From the NCBI RefSeq assembly GCF_000241955.1, contig NC_016818.1, forward strand, positions 1,488,001 to 1,552,000: a stretch of DNA of 64,000 bases, given 5' to 3'. The translations under genes and the position numbers were made by a program. The stretch's first letter is position 1. Each line of letters begins with the position of its first letter. Shown piece after piece: positions 45,040 to 54,198 of the stretch. The notes beneath the pieces are model-generated. The model made no database searches. It saw only the letters and a program-made list of their open reading frames with translations, and was not told the origin of the DNA. This DNA comes from Rahnella aquatilis CIP 78.65 = ATCC 33071 (GTDB lineage Bacteria > Pseudomonadota > Gammaproteobacteria > Enterobacterales > Enterobacteriaceae).

Positions 45040-45498
45040 TTACTGAAGGCGCGGATCAAACATCATTGGCTCGCGTTCGACTGAACTCAGTAAATCGGCA
45101 AAAGCCGGATGCTGTGGATTGAGCAATACGTTGTATTCTGACGGCACAATCACTGACGGCACTTTCAGCCCGACGTATTCACCTTCCGCCAGCCAGGTGT
45201 CACCCTGACGTTGTGTGCTGTCAGGCACCGAGGCGCTACGCCAGTCGGCGGCCAGCTCTGAAACTTCCAGCGTATCAAGCCATTCCTCTGGCACCTCAAT
45301 ACTGAGCAAGGTATAGGAACGCATCAGCATGCTGTTTTGCACATGCACCAGGATTTCCAGGATCGCCAGCGAGATGCTGGTGGTGACATAAACCACCGAC
45401 CTGCCCGGCGGATTCCAGCGACCGCCGTAAAGTTGCGCACCGGCTCCCGACCAGGCTGTCGCCAGGTGGCGGGTCTGCACGATACGAAACAGCTTCAA
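45040..45498 (-). CDS. RES-domain toxin of a toxin-antitoxin pair
   Basis: 152 residues of the RES family, whose characterised members degrade NAD+. The family name residues are visible: Arg in YGGRWNPPGRSVVYV, Glu in SLAILEILVHV, and Ser in the C-terminal VPSEYNVLLNPQHP. The start overlaps the upstream antitoxin stop by four bases. As in other Xre-RES loci, the antitoxin gene comes first. A hairpin CCGCGC ... GCGCGG spans the 3' end. Activity in this strain is not shown. Confidence 0.9.
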   Translation of the reverse strand: MKLFRIVQTRHLATAWSGAGAQLYGGRWNPPGRSVVYVTTSISLAILEILVHVQNSMLMRSYTLLSIEVPEEWLDTLEVSELAADWRSASVPDSTQRQGDTWLAEGEYVGLKVPSVIVPSEYNVLLNPQHPAFADLLSSVEREPMMFDPRLQ

Positions 45499-45956
45499 CT
45501 GAAAACACCGTGCTGGAGACGACCAATCAGGCGGCTGACTTCCACCGCGCCAGCTTCAGAAGACAGCAGTTCCAGCGGGCGCGAACCATCCAGTGCCGGA
45601 GCAGGGCGGGTGAACCATTCCAGCGCCGAGACACGATCTCCTTCGAACAAATCTGTTGCTGCATCCACGATGCGCACCAGCCGTGCCACACGTTCACTCT
45701 CTTCACTTTTCAGCAATCCGTTCCCGGCTTTACGCCGTGCATAGTTGCGTTCGTTAATGCCCATGATTTCCAGTAACACCATTTTTGGCCATCCCAGCTC
45801 AGTATTAAGACGGCTGATACTATCAACCGGAAATCCTTTTTGTATGGCATTTATCAGACTGATTCCGCTGCTTGCGGGAAGGCCCGCAGATTGCCAAAGC
45901 GGCGTTGCAGAATCTTGCACAGAGCTGGAAGACAGCCCGGTAATTTTTGAATTCAT
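45495..45956 (-). CDS. Xre/MbcA/ParS-type antitoxin of the RES toxin
   Basis: 153 residues: N-terminal HTH-like part (GISLINAIQKGFPVDSISRL, LGWPKMVLLEIMGINERNYA, RRKAGNGLLKSEESERVARL) and the C-terminal toxin-binding DUF2384 part (FEGDRVSALEWFTRPAPALD, PLELLSSEAGAVEVSRLIGR). I start it at MNSKITGLSS because GGAGG lies eight bases upstream; the ATG ten codons earlier falls inside the operator/-10 palindrome and would be untranscribed. It should neutralise the RES toxin and repress its own promoter. Confidence 0.88.
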   Translation of the reverse strand: MNSKITGLSSSSVQDSATPLWQSAGLPASSGISLINAIQKGFPVDSISRLNTELGWPKMVLLEIMGINERNYARRKAGNGLLKSEESERVARLVRIVDAATDLFEGDRVSALEWFTRPAPALDGSRPLELLSSEAGAVEVSRLIGRLQHGVFS

Positions 45957-45973
45957 GATGTGTGCCTCCGCAC

Positions 45974-46008
45974 CGTTATTTGTCATGATTATAGCATGAC
46001 AAATAACG
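45974..46008 (-). promoter_or_regulatory. Promoter and palindromic operator of the Xre-RES operon
   Basis: Perfect 14-bp inverted repeat CGTTATTTGTCATG / CATGACAAATAACG separated by seven bases that read CTATAAT on the minus strand, a consensus -10 hexamer (TATAAT). A dimeric antitoxin bound here would cover the -10 element. Confidence 0.82.
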
Positions 46009-46078
46009 AATGGTCATTTTATCAACGATGACTTTTTTGCATCACTCCGTGCTGAATAAAATCGTCCTGAAACATAAG

Positions 46079-46094
46079 TGTGATCGATATCACA
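46079..46094. promoter_or_regulatory. CRP site between the toxin-antitoxin operon and tsx
   Basis: TGTGATCGATATCACA: perfect TGTGA-N6-TCACA. E. coli tsx is controlled by cAMP-CRP and CytR, so this most likely activates tsx. The gap 45957-46307 otherwise holds the toxin-antitoxin operator and a short leader ORF. Confidence 0.85.
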
Positions 46095-46252
46095 TTGGAG
46101 ATGTATCGGAATGAAACAGAAATTGACAAACCTTGACCAAATCTATTTATTAGCTAAGAAAAGTCGACTCTTGTAGGAAGTAACTGGAAATTGCAGGTTT
46201 TTTGCACTATGCGCAGCAATCGGTTGCGGATCACAGTTTTAGGGTTTGTTTT

Positions 46253-46303
46253 ATGCAACGTCTGAAAGTGGCAAGACGTTGTCCCACCCCCCGCTTCGGG
46301 TAA
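46253..46303 (+). CDS. Possible 16-codon leader peptide upstream of tsx
   Basis: ATG at 46253 with AGGG eight bases upstream encodes [16 protein letters not shown] and stops four bases before the tsx ATG. It spans an 8-bp hairpin CAACGTCT/AGACGTTG. The tsx ribosome site GGG lies in its last codon and inside a small hairpin CCCG-CTT-CGGG, so its translation could open that site. Basic peptide; not verified. Confidence 0.4.
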   Translation: MQRLKVARRCPTPRFG

Positions 46304-46307
46304 AAAT

Positions 46308-47195
46308 ATGAAAAATAAAATTATTGCAGCAGGCGCTTTGATGGCTTTGTCCTACAGCGCGACCGTGCTCGCTGATGATAGCAATGGCGAATTTGTTTCT
46401 GACTGGTGGCACCAAAGTGTCAACGTTGTAGGCAGCGCCGATACCCGTTTCGGGCCTACGCTGCGTAACGATGTTTACCTTGAATATGAAGCGTTTGCGC
46501 ACAAAGACTGGTTTGATTTCTACGGCTATATCGATATTCCTAAAACCTTTGGTGCCGGTAACGGCAATGACACCGGTATCTGGGATAAGAACGGTTCTCC
46601 GCTGTTTATGGAAATCGAACCACGTTTCTCTATTGATAAGCTGACCGGCACTGATCTGAGCTTCGGTCCGTTCAAAGAATGGTACTTCGCTAACAACTAT
46701 ATCTACGACATGGGCCCGGACAGCGATAACCGTCAGAATACCTGGTACATGGGGCTGGGCACCGACATCGACACCGGTCTGCCGATGAGCCTGTCTCTGA
46801 ACGTGTATGCGAAATATCAGTGGGAAAACTACGGTGCAGCGAACGAAAACAGCTGGGACGGTTACCGTTTCAAAGTGAAGTATTTCGTTCCTCTGACGCA
46901 ACTGTGGGGCGGCAACCTGAGCTATATCGGGTTCACCAACTTCGACTGGGGTTCCTCACTGGGTGACGACGATTTCCGTGATCTGAACGGCAACAAAGCG
47001 CGTTCTAATAACTCTATCGCCTCCAGCCATATCCTGTCACTGAACTATACACACTGGCATTACTCGTTCGTGGCGCGTTACTTCCACAACGGCGGCCAGT
47101 GGGCTGACGGCGCTGAGCTGAACTTCGGTAACGGTAACTTCGATGTGAAGTCCACCGGCTGGGGTTACTACGGCGTAATCGGCTACAACTTCTGA
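46308..47195 (+). CDS. tsx: Nucleoside-specific outer membrane channel Tsx
   Basis: Outer membrane beta-barrel for nucleoside uptake, also a phage and colicin receptor in E. coli; 295 residues (E. coli 294). Signal peptide [20 protein letters not shown] ending LA, then [20 protein letters not shown]. Conserved blocks are [49 protein letters not shown] and terminal ...YYGVIGYNF. Upstream are a perfect CRP site and a possible leader peptide; a terminator follows. Confidence 0.96.
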   Translation: MKNKIIAAGALMALSYSATVLADDSNGEFVSDWWHQSVNVVGSADTRFGPTLRNDVYLEYEAFAHKDWFDFYGYIDIPKTFGAGNGNDTGIWDKNGSPLFMEIEPRFSIDKLTGTDLSFGPFKEWYFANNYIYDMGPDSDNRQNTWYMGLGTDIDTGLPMSLSLNVYAKYQWENYGAANENSWDGYRFKVKYFVPLTQLWGGNLSYIGFTNFDWGSSLGDDDFRDLNGNKARSNNSIASSHILSLNYTHWHYSFVARYFHNGGQWADGAELNFGNGNFDVKSTGWGYYGVIGYNF

Positions 47196-47214
47196 TTTCA
47201 GCGGTTGTACGACA

Positions 47215-47238
47215 AACCCGGCTCCGGCCGGGTTTTTT
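47215..47238 (+). terminator. Terminator after tsx
   Basis: AACCCGGC-TCCG-GCCGGGTT followed by Ts. Confidence 0.92.
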
Positions 47239-47380
47239 GCTTTTGTTGCTTTCTGAAAAGTCATCCGCCAGGCTTTTTTTTAGCTATTGAGTGAAAAATG
47301 AACATAACTACAGGCGATCCTGACGCGCTGTTGTGGCATAATGCGCGCCAAATCACATTTCCCAATTAAGAGCGAGCGTT

Positions 47381-48973
47381 GTGCTAAGTACTTACAACAT
47401 CACCATGCAATTCGGCAGCAAGCCGTTATTTGAAAACATTAACGTGAAATTTGGCGGCGGTAACCGTTACGGCCTGATTGGCGCGAACGGTTGTGGCAAG
47501 TCCACTTTCATGAAGATCCTCGGCGGCGACTTAGTGCCTTCTGGCGGTAACGTCGTGCTGGACCCGAACGAGCGTCTGGGTAAATTGCGCCAGGATCAGT
47601 TCGCCTTCGAACAGTTCAGCGTGCTGGACACCGTGATCATGGGCCACACCGAATTGTGGGAAGTGAAGGAAGAGCGCGACCGCATTTACGCTATGGCGGA
47701 AATGAGTGAAGAAGACGGCTACAAAGTGGCTGATCTGGAAGTCGCTTACGGTGAAATGGACGGCTACAGCGCGGAATCCCGTGCGGGTGAATTGCTGCTG
47801 GGCGTGGGTATTCCTGTCGAACAACATTATGGCCCGATGAGCGAAATCGCACCGGGCTTTAAATTGCGTGTTTTGCTGGCGCAGGCGCTGTTCTCCGATC
47901 CGGAAATCCTGCTGCTCGACGAACCGACGAACAACCTGGACATCGATACCATTCGCTGGCTGGAGCAGGTGCTGAACGAACGTAACAGCACCATGATCAT
48001 CATTTCGCATGACCGTCACTTCCTGAACATGGTGTGTACGCACATGGCGGATCTTGACTACGGTGAACTGCGTGTTTATCCGGGCAACTACGACGAATAC
48101 ATGACGGCGGCGACGCAGGCGCGTGAACTTCTCAGCGCCAATAACGCCAAGAAGAAAGCGCAGATTGCTGAACTGCAATCGTTCGTCAGCCGCTTCAGCG
48201 CGAACGCCTCAAAATCTAAACAGGCGACTTCCCGTGCCCGTCAGATTGATAAAATTCAGCTTGATGAAATCAAAGCATCCAGCCGTCAGAACCCTTACAT
48301 GCGCTTCGAGCAGGACAAGAAATTGTTCCGAAATGCGCTGGAAGTGGAAAAAATCACCAAAGGTTTTGATAACGGTCCGCTGTTTAAAAACCTCGGCCTG
48401 ATGCTGGAAGTGGGCGAGAAAGTCGCGATTCTGGGTGCTAACGGTATTGGTAAATCAACCCTGCTGAAAACGCTGGTCGGTGAGCATGAACCGGAAAGCG
48501 GTTCAGTAAAATGGTCTGAAAACGCCAAAATCGGTTATTACGCGCAGGATCATGAATATGAATTCGATGACACCCTGAACGTCTTCGACTGGATGAGCCA
48601 GTGGAAATCCGAGAAAGACGACGAGCAGGCCGTGCGCGGTGTGTTAGGCCGCCTGCTGTTCGGTCAGGACGATATCAAGAAGAAAGTGAAAGTGCTTTCC
48701 GGGGGTGAAAAAGGCCGTATGTTATTCGGGAAACTGATGATGCAACGTCCGAACATCCTGATTATGGATGAGCCAACCAACCACCTTGATATGGAATCCA
48801 TCGAATCGCTGAACATGGCGCTGGAAATGTACGAAGGCACGCTAATCTTCGTTTCTCACGACCGTGAATTCGTCAGCTCGCTGGCGACGCGTATTCTGGA
48901 AATGACACCGACGCGCGTGATTGATTTCTCGGGTAATTACGAAGACTACCTGCGCAGTCAGGGCATCAATTAA
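47381..48973 (+). CDS. ybiT: ABC-F family ATPase YbiT
   Basis: Soluble tandem ATP-binding protein of the ABC-F translation factor family, 530 residues. Domain 1 Walker [10 protein letters not shown], degenerate signature in [17 protein letters not shown], Walker [12 protein letters not shown]; a linker helix region rich in K/A (about 250-310); domain 2 Walker [10 protein letters not shown], signature LSGGEKGRM, Walker [16 protein letters not shown] proteins bind the ribosomal E site. The start is GTG ([12 protein letters not shown]), matching the family N-terminus, with GAGCG upstream. It converges on moeBA. Confidence 0.95.
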   Translation: MLSTYNITMQFGSKPLFENINVKFGGGNRYGLIGANGCGKSTFMKILGGDLVPSGGNVVLDPNERLGKLRQDQFAFEQFSVLDTVIMGHTELWEVKEERDRIYAMAEMSEEDGYKVADLEVAYGEMDGYSAESRAGELLLGVGIPVEQHYGPMSEIAPGFKLRVLLAQALFSDPEILLLDEPTNNLDIDTIRWLEQVLNERNSTMIIISHDRHFLNMVCTHMADLDYGELRVYPGNYDEYMTAATQARELLSANNAKKKAQIAELQSFVSRFSANASKSKQATSRARQIDKIQLDEIKASSRQNPYMRFEQDKKLFRNALEVEKITKGFDNGPLFKNLGLMLEVGEKVAILGANGIGKSTLLKTLVGEHEPESGSVKWSENAKIGYYAQDHEYEFDDTLNVFDWMSQWKSEKDDEQAVRGVLGRLLFGQDDIKKKVKVLSGGEKGRMLFGKLMMQRPNILIMDEPTNHLDMESIESLNMALEMYEGTLIFVSHDREFVSSLATRILEMTPTRVIDFSGNYEDYLRSQGIN

Positions 48974-48974
48974 A

Positions 48975-49095
48975 CCTCGTCATCCTTCAAGCTGTCTCTG
49001 CGTTGGCTGTCTTCACAAACCCCGGTCACATACTGATGTATGCTCCCGGGGATTTGTTCAGTTGCCGCCTGGATACAACTCGAATGATTTAGAGG
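48975..49095. repeat. Imperfect palindromic intergenic repeat between ybiT and moeB
   Basis: About 120 bp with a central stem CCCCGG ... CCGGGG enclosing CATAC/GTATG arms, and imperfectly inverted ends (CCTCGTCATCCTTCAAG ... CGAATGATTTAGAGG). Its sequence resembles a dispersed palindromic repeat I have seen in many Enterobacterales intergenic regions (CCTTCAAG...GCCGCC...CAACTCGAAT). Unrelated to the CCTCCCC element family. Confidence 0.65.
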
Positions 49096-49108
49096 TTTTC
49101 ATTATTTA

Positions 49109-49135
49109 AAAACCGCCGATAAAGGCGGTTTTTTT
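49109..49135. terminator. Bidirectional terminator between ybiT and moeB
   Basis: AAACCGCC-GATAAA-GGCGGTTT flanked by A- and T-tracts, so usable from both sides. Confidence 0.9.
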
Positions 49136-49153
49136 GTGTCTGAATTGACTGAT

Positions 49154-49915
49154 TCAGCAATCACCACACACTTCACAATGCGGATCTTTCATCAGCTTCA
49201 TTTCGCGAAACTGCAACGTCATGGCGTCAAACATCAGCAGTTTTCCGCGCGGGGTTTCACCCCATTTTGTCAGCAACTTGAGGGTTTCCATGGCCTGTAA
49301 ACTGCCGATGGTACCGACCAGCGGCGCCATCACACCGGCTTCCACGCAGGTCAGCGCATTTTCGCCAAATAAGCGGCTCAGGCAGCGGTAACACGGCTCC
49401 TGCGGCTGATAGGTAAATACGCTGAGCTGGCCTTCCATACGGATTGCGGCACCGGAAACCAGTGGTTTTTTCTGTGCGAAACATTCACCGTTCAGCTGAT
49501 TCCGTGTGGTGACGTTGTCGGTACAGTCGACCACCACGTCGCAGGCGGCGATCAGGTCACGCAGCATATCGTCGCTGGCCTGTGCATTAATCTGATGAAT
49601 GGCGATGTGCGGATTGATTGCCGCCAGCGCTATGGCGGCGGATTCCACTTTCGGCATGCCGATCCGGGCATCCGTATGCAGCGTCTGGCGTTGCAGGTTG
49701 GACAGCGAAACCGTATCGAAATCCAGTAGCGTTAATGTACCGGTGCCTGCGGCCGCCAGATATTGCGCCGCGGCACAGCCTAAACCACCCAGTCCGACAA
49801 TCAGCACATGACTGGCTTTCAGTTGCTCCTGACCGTCAAAATCAAACCCTTTCAGAACAATCTGGCGGTTATAACGCAGGATTTCGGCGTCCGTCAGTTC
49901 CGGCAATTGAGGCAT
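49154..49915 (-). CDS. moeB: Molybdopterin-synthase adenylyltransferase MoeB
   Basis: E1-like enzyme that adenylates the C-terminus of MoaD for sulfur loading in molybdenum cofactor synthesis. 253 residues (E. coli 249). Nucleotide-binding VLIVGLGGLGCAAAQYLAAA, LLDFDTVSLSNLQRQ, VVDCTDN, and zinc ligands in CYRCLSRLF and the terminal CEVCGDC. It starts two bases after moeA with GGAG in the moeA end, so the two are coupled. The window also encodes a likely molybdoenzyme at 28.5 kb. Confidence 0.97.
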   Translation of the reverse strand: MPQLPELTDAEILRYNRQIVLKGFDFDGQEQLKASHVLIVGLGGLGCAAAQYLAAAGTGTLTLLDFDTVSLSNLQRQTLHTDARIGMPKVESAAIALAAINPHIAIHQINAQASDDMLRDLIAACDVVVDCTDNVTTRNQLNGECFAQKKPLVSGAAIRMEGQLSVFTYQPQEPCYRCLSRLFGENALTCVEAGVMAPLVGTIGSLQAMETLKLLTKWGETPRGKLLMFDAMTLQFREMKLMKDPHCEVCGDC

Positions 49916-49917
49916 GT

Positions 49918-51159
49918 TCAGCTCCGCAACAGGGCGTTAAACGGTTCGATTTCGACGATTTCGCCTGTCGACACATTGCCGCGTTCGCGTTCAAGTACGA
50001 TGAAACAGTTGGCCTGACTGAATGAGCTGAACACATGCGAGCCCTGATGTCCGGTGGTGCGGACTTCCAGTTGACCTTCGGCACTGGTGCTGAAAATACC
50101 GCGCTGGAAATCGAGACGTCCGGGGGATTTTTTTAATGGTGTTACCGCTTTTGCCTTCAGGCGTGGCGGGAACTGCCAGGCCGTATGGCCGGACAATTGC
50201 GCAATAAAGGGCTGAACCAGTTGATAAAACGTCAGCGCAGCCGACACCGGATTACCCGGCAAACCGCAGAACCAGCTGTTTTCAAGTTTGCCGAACGCGA
50301 AAGGTTTGCCCGGTTTCATGGCAAGCTTCCAGAAACCAATTTCACCCAGTTCATCCAGGATCTGCTTAGTGTAATCGGCTTCACCGACCGACACGCCGCC
50401 GCTGGAAATCACCAGATCCGCAAACGCATTGGCTTCTTCAAAAGCTTTACGCAATGCCTGCGGATTGTCGCGGATAATGCCCAGATCCAGCACGGTGCAG
50501 CCCAGTTGTTCCAGCATCAGGCGCACGGCGAAACGGTTGGTATCGTAAATCTGGCCTTCCTGCAAAGGTGTGCCCACCGGTTGCAGTTCATCGCCGGTGG
50601 AGAATACCGCGACTTTCAGCGGCTTCCAGACATCAACGTGGGTGACGCCCAGTGAGGCCAGCAGGGGTAATTCTGCTGCACCCAGCCGCACGCCGGCAGG
50701 CAGCACGCTGTCACCCTGTTTTATGTCATCACCGGTCAGACGGATATTCTGGCCTTTGGTGATGGCTGCCGTGAAACGTACACCGGCATCCGCGACTTCG
50801 GTCTGTTCCTGCATGATCACGGCGTCAGCGCCTGCAGGCACCGGTGCACCGGTCATAATACGAATGCAGGTTCCGGCCGGCCATTCGCCATGAAAAGGCG
50901 CACCCGCAAAGGCTTTGCCTGCAACCGGGAACACTGCGCCATCGCACAACTCTTCGCAACGCACCGCATAGCCGTCCATCGCCGAGTTATCAAACGGTGG
51001 CACGAAAACCGGTGAAAGTACCGGTGCGGCGGTAATACGCCCCGCGGCACCAGCGAGTGGCAGAGATTCGGCCTCCTGAGTTGTTTTAGGCGGTACGCAG
51101 GCGCGCATTTTATCCAGCGCTTCGTCGAGTGAGATCAGACCGGCAGTATTGAATTCCAT
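49918..51159 (-). CDS. moeA: Molybdopterin molybdenumtransferase MoeA
   Basis: Inserts molybdate into adenylated molybdopterin; 413 residues (E. coli 411). N-terminal [47 protein letters not shown], the active-site region [12 protein letters not shown] and [13 protein letters not shown], and [11 protein letters not shown] plus [13 protein letters not shown]. Start with AAGGA upstream. First gene of moeAB, ending at the terminator shared with ybiT. Confidence 0.97.
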   Translation of the reverse strand: MEFNTAGLISLDEALDKMRACVPPKTTQEAESLPLAGAAGRITAAPVLSPVFVPPFDNSAMDGYAVRCEELCDGAVFPVAGKAFAGAPFHGEWPAGTCIRIMTGAPVPAGADAVIMQEQTEVADAGVRFTAAITKGQNIRLTGDDIKQGDSVLPAGVRLGAAELPLLASLGVTHVDVWKPLKVAVFSTGDELQPVGTPLQEGQIYDTNRFAVRLMLEQLGCTVLDLGIIRDNPQALRKAFEEANAFADLVISSGGVSVGEADYTKQILDELGEIGFWKLAMKPGKPFAFGKLENSWFCGLPGNPVSAALTFYQLVQPFIAQLSGHTAWQFPPRLKAKAVTPLKKSPGRLDFQRGIFSTSAEGQLEVRTTGHQGSHVFSSFSQANCFIVLERERGNVSTGEIVEIEPFNALLRS

Positions 51160-51361
51160 GAAAAATCCTTAGTCATTCGTCCCGGCGTAGCAGGTATTTT
51201 CACCGGAGCCGGGCAAGGAAAGGGAGCATGCGCATAGTATGACAGAGAAACGCAGCGAACCAAAAATCACTGAAGGCGTAAAAATTCTGCGAAGATTCCT
51301 GAAAAATTGAGATCGATCCCAAAATTAACAATGTAACGTGGGTATTATAGTTGCCGTTATT

Positions 51362-51377
51362 TGTGACTTTCGTCACA
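51362..51377. promoter_or_regulatory. CRP-like site in the moeA / mini-DeoR divergent region
   Basis: TGTGACTTTCGTCACA has both TGTGA and TCACA half-sites at N6 spacing. It lies only about 28 bases before the GTG of the small DeoR-type gene, so it could cover that promoter, or it may serve moeA on the other strand. Confidence 0.6.
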
Positions 51378-51404
51378 TAACTGTCATATAAACAGGAATA
51401 ACCG

Positions 51405-51638
51405 GTGCTTAAAAAAAATCGTCATCAGGCCATCCTTCAGTTGGTTGAACAACATGAAGTGCTACAGGTAAGCGAACTGGCACAATCGCTGGATGTCAGT
51501 CTCGAAACGATCAGACGCGATCTGAGTGAAATGCAGGACAAAGGATTGATTTTACGCCGCCACGGACGTGCGCGTCGTCTGGCCGCTCAGCCTGAAACAT
51601 CCTGGCTAAACAGTTTGCAGCGTTGCCCGCAGCTTTAA
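51405..51638 (+). CDS. Mini DeoR-type HTH protein (DNA-binding domain only)
   Basis: 77 residues: a complete DeoR N-terminal winged helix (RHQAILQLVEQHEVLQVSEL, AQSLDVSLETIRRDLSEMQD, GLILRRHGRARR) ending after a short tail, with none of the sugar-phosphate sensor domain that makes family members about 250 residues long. It has a ribosome site (AGGAA), a GTG start and its own terminator, so it looks like a stand-alone gene rather than decay. Possible roles are a constitutive regulator or a dominant partner; target unknown. Confidence 0.7.
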   Translation: MLKKNRHQAILQLVEQHEVLQVSELAQSLDVSLETIRRDLSEMQDKGLILRRHGRARRLAAQPETSWLNSLQRCPQL

Positions 51639-51657
51639 ACGCAGCAACGACAATAAG

Positions 51658-51691
51658 AAAAGGGAAGGCTTTTATGCCTTCCCTTTTTTAT
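51658..51691. terminator. Bidirectional terminator after the mini DeoR gene
   Basis: AAAAGGGAAGGC-TTTTAT-GCCTTCCCTTTT between convergent genes. Confidence 0.92.
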
Positions 51692-51707
51692 GGTTCGCCA
51701 CTGAGAC

Positions 51708-52907
51708 TCAGTGTGCGGTCACTTCGTGGTTAATTTTCTCTGCCTTGCTCTTCAGGCTGGCAAGCACCACCATCAGCACCAGCAACGCGTAGGAAACGGT
51801 CGCGATATTCAGCGCCCAGAACAAACCGTACTCGTTGTAGATGAAAGAAGAGAAGGACGCGAAAATCAGCGTGCCGACGGAACTGGTGGTCAGCAGTGCG
51901 GATGTCAGCGTAGGGGGTGAATTTTTCACCTGCAGGCTACCGTAGCTCATCAGGCCGGAGAACAGACCGGAGTTACAGAAACCGAACAGACCCACGGCAA
52001 AGAGCACCAGCGTCGGCGAATTGCTGGTGGTGAGCACTGCCAGGCTTGCCATGCCGATAATCACGGAAATTAGCAGGAAAGTCCGCAGTTTCACGAAACG
52101 CACGGTGAACTGGTTCAGGAACAGGCCAATCGCTTTCACCATCCAGTAGGTGGTGATGTAAATCGCGGCACGGTCTGTTTCCATACTGAAGTGCTCATGC
52201 AGCCAGCTTGGCATCCACAGCGTGAAGACCAGTTCGGTAAAGACAAAAGCAAACAACGCAATACACAGGAAGAAGACTGCGATTCCCCATGGCTCTTTCG
52301 CCACGTTATGACTGGCTTCGTTTTTAACCGGTTGCGGAACATTCGGGAATTTCTGACCCGCGCACAGCAAAATCATCAGCAAGCTCAGAACGCCCATGAT
52401 GCCGTACATCGCCAGCCAGCTTGCGCCGTGTTTGAACAGGAAACCCAGCACCAGTGACAGCGTCATACCGGAAAGCGCAAAGAAGAAGTCGGTGAAGATT
52501 AAGTTCGCTGAACGTTTTTTCGGATCGTCATTAATACGAACGACCAGGTAGCTGCCGATAGACATCATCAGGCCCGCGGTGGCACCGATCAGGAACACGC
52601 CCACGCCGAACAGGGTAATCGACGGCATGATAAACAGCGCGATACACACCAGCACGGAAATGAAAGAGCCGGTCATCAGCTGTTTGCCCAGATCAAACTT
52701 ACGCATCAGAATGCCGCTGATCATGATTGGCAGGAACAGACCGATGTTCATTAAGGAGAACATCTGGCCGATAAAGCCCGGATCTTTGTTAAATGCAGTG
52801 GCCACCGGTCCGATAACAATGCCCAGAGTGGAAACCAGTCCACCGGTAAAGAAATAGCTGAGCCATGAGATCACATTAATCCGACGGCGGTTATAAACAG
52901 TTTCCAT
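51708..52907 (-). CDS. TsgA-like MFS transporter
   Basis: Twelve-segment major facilitator protein of 399 residues, resembling E. coli TsgA (about 390) in layout and scattered motifs (WLSYFFTGGLVSTLGIVIG, FSLMNIGLFLPIMISG, SIGSYLVVRI, NLIFTDFFFALSGM, EPWGIAVFFLC). The similarity is moderate, so I call it TsgA-like rather than tsgA. It lies between moeA and iaaA, adjacent in E. coli, so it is an insertion relative to that order. Start with AGGAAA upstream. Substrate unknown. Confidence 0.83.
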   Translation of the reverse strand: METVYNRRRINVISWLSYFFTGGLVSTLGIVIGPVATAFNKDPGFIGQMFSLMNIGLFLPIMISGILMRKFDLGKQLMTGSFISVLVCIALFIMPSITLFGVGVFLIGATAGLMMSIGSYLVVRINDDPKKRSANLIFTDFFFALSGMTLSLVLGFLFKHGASWLAMYGIMGVLSLLMILLCAGQKFPNVPQPVKNEASHNVAKEPWGIAVFFLCIALFAFVFTELVFTLWMPSWLHEHFSMETDRAAIYITTYWMVKAIGLFLNQFTVRFVKLRTFLLISVIIGMASLAVLTTSNSPTLVLFAVGLFGFCNSGLFSGLMSYGSLQVKNSPPTLTSALLTTSSVGTLIFASFSSFIYNEYGLFWALNIATVSYALLVLMVVLASLKSKAEKINHEVTAH

Positions 52908-53184
52908 AAACTGATTTCCTAAAAAGAGAAAATAAAAAAGCCACGGAAAGCTTATCCAGAGATGCTTTTATCCGCAGTTAAGACGTTTATTATTGCTGTT
53001 CTTTGGTCATTTGTCCCGCAGGTATATTCAATTGCAGCATTTGTTTTTCCTAAACAATCTAAGCAATTAGCGACCTTTTAATGGCGCGACATTTCTGCTT
53101 TACATACTGTTGCGGGCTAAATATAGTCAAAAACAGCTCAACATTTTCCTATACATAAATACAACATCGAAAGGTGCAGCGCTA

Positions 53185-54198
53185 ATGAGTTTTTCTACTG
53201 ATAATTCAGCGGCTTCCGTTTCGGACAAGAAGCGGCCGGTTATTGCGATCCACGGTGGTGCAGGGGCGATTACCCGCGCAGCAATGAGCGCTGAAAAAGA
53301 ACGACTTTATTTAGCCGAACTGGAGAGAATAGTCACCAGCGGACAGGCTATTCTGGCCTCCGGCGGCAGCGCACTGGATGCGGTCACCGAAGCGGTGCGT
53401 CTGCTCGAAGAATGCCCGTTATTTAATGCCGGAAAAGGGGCTGTTTTTACCCATCAGGGCACTCATGAGTTAGACGCCTGCATTATGGACGGCCGTACGC
53501 TCGATGCCGGTGCCATCAGTTGTGTGAACCATATTCGCAATCCTGTTCTCACCGCCCGTAAGGTGCTGGAAGTCAGCCCGCATGTGATGTTTACCGGTGC
53601 GGGCGCGGAGGCGTTTGCCCGTGAACACGGCCAGGAAATGGTCGGACCGGATTATTTTTTCACGCAGGAACGTTATGACCAGTTGCAGCGTGCTATCGCG
53701 GCGGATACCGGCGTGATGCTCGATCACGACGGCGCATCGCTCAGTGCATCTGCCTCAGATGACCCGCTGGATCCTGAACATAAATTTGGCACCGTGGGTG
53801 CCGTGGCGATGGATGTTCTGGGCAATCTGGCGGCGGCGACATCGACCGGTGGTATGACTAACAAGCAGGCCGGGCGCGTGGGCGATTCGCCGATCATTGG
53901 TGCCGGGTGCTATGCCAGCAATAATACGGTGGCGATTTCCAGCACCGGCACCGGCGAAGTGTTTATGCGCACGGTGGCGGCTTATGATGTGGCGGCGCTG
54001 ATGGAATACGCCGGTCTTTCTCTGGAAGAGGCCACCCGCAAGGTGGTGCAGGAAAAACTGCTGCCCCTGGGCGGAAGCGGCGGAATGATTGCCGTGGATA
54101 AATTTGGCAACGTGGTGCTGCCTTTTAACAGTGAAGGCATGTACCGCGGCTTTGCCAGGGTGGGTGATGCACCCGTCGTCAGTATTTACCGCTCATGA
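53185..54198 (+). CDS. iaaA: Isoaspartyl peptidase / L-asparaginase IaaA
   Basis: N-terminal nucleophile hydrolase that self-cleaves and then hydrolyses isoaspartyl dipeptides and asparagine. 337 residues. Conserved [36 protein letters not shown], the autocleavage site [11 protein letters not shown] with nucleophile Thr203, [20 protein letters not shown] and STTGTGE-like [12 protein letters not shown]-terminal [17 protein letters not shown] is about 16 residues longer than in E. coli. Start with AAAGG upstream. It overlaps gsiA by four bases, as the head of the glutathione import operon. Confidence 0.96.
   Translation: MSFSTDNSAASVSDKKRPVIAIHGGAGAITRAAMSAEKERLYLAELERIVTSGQAILASGGSALDAVTEAVRLLEECPLFNAGKGAVFTHQGTHELDACIMDGRTLDAGAISCVNHIRNPVLTARKVLEVSPHVMFTGAGAEAFAREHGQEMVGPDYFFTQERYDQLQRAIAADTGVMLDHDGASLSASASDDPLDPEHKFGTVGAVAMDVLGNLAAATSTGGMTNKQAGRVGDSPIIGAGCYASNNTVAISSTGTGEVFMRTVAAYDVAALMEYAGLSLEEATRKVVQEKLLPLGGSGGMIAVDKFGNVVLPFNSEGMYRGFARVGDAPVVSIYRS

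Noticed and set aside
45957..45986. Upstream ATG for the Xre antitoxin
   Set aside because: It lies within the operator palindrome and overlaps the -10 region, so it would not be transcribed; the ATG at 45956 has GGAGG.
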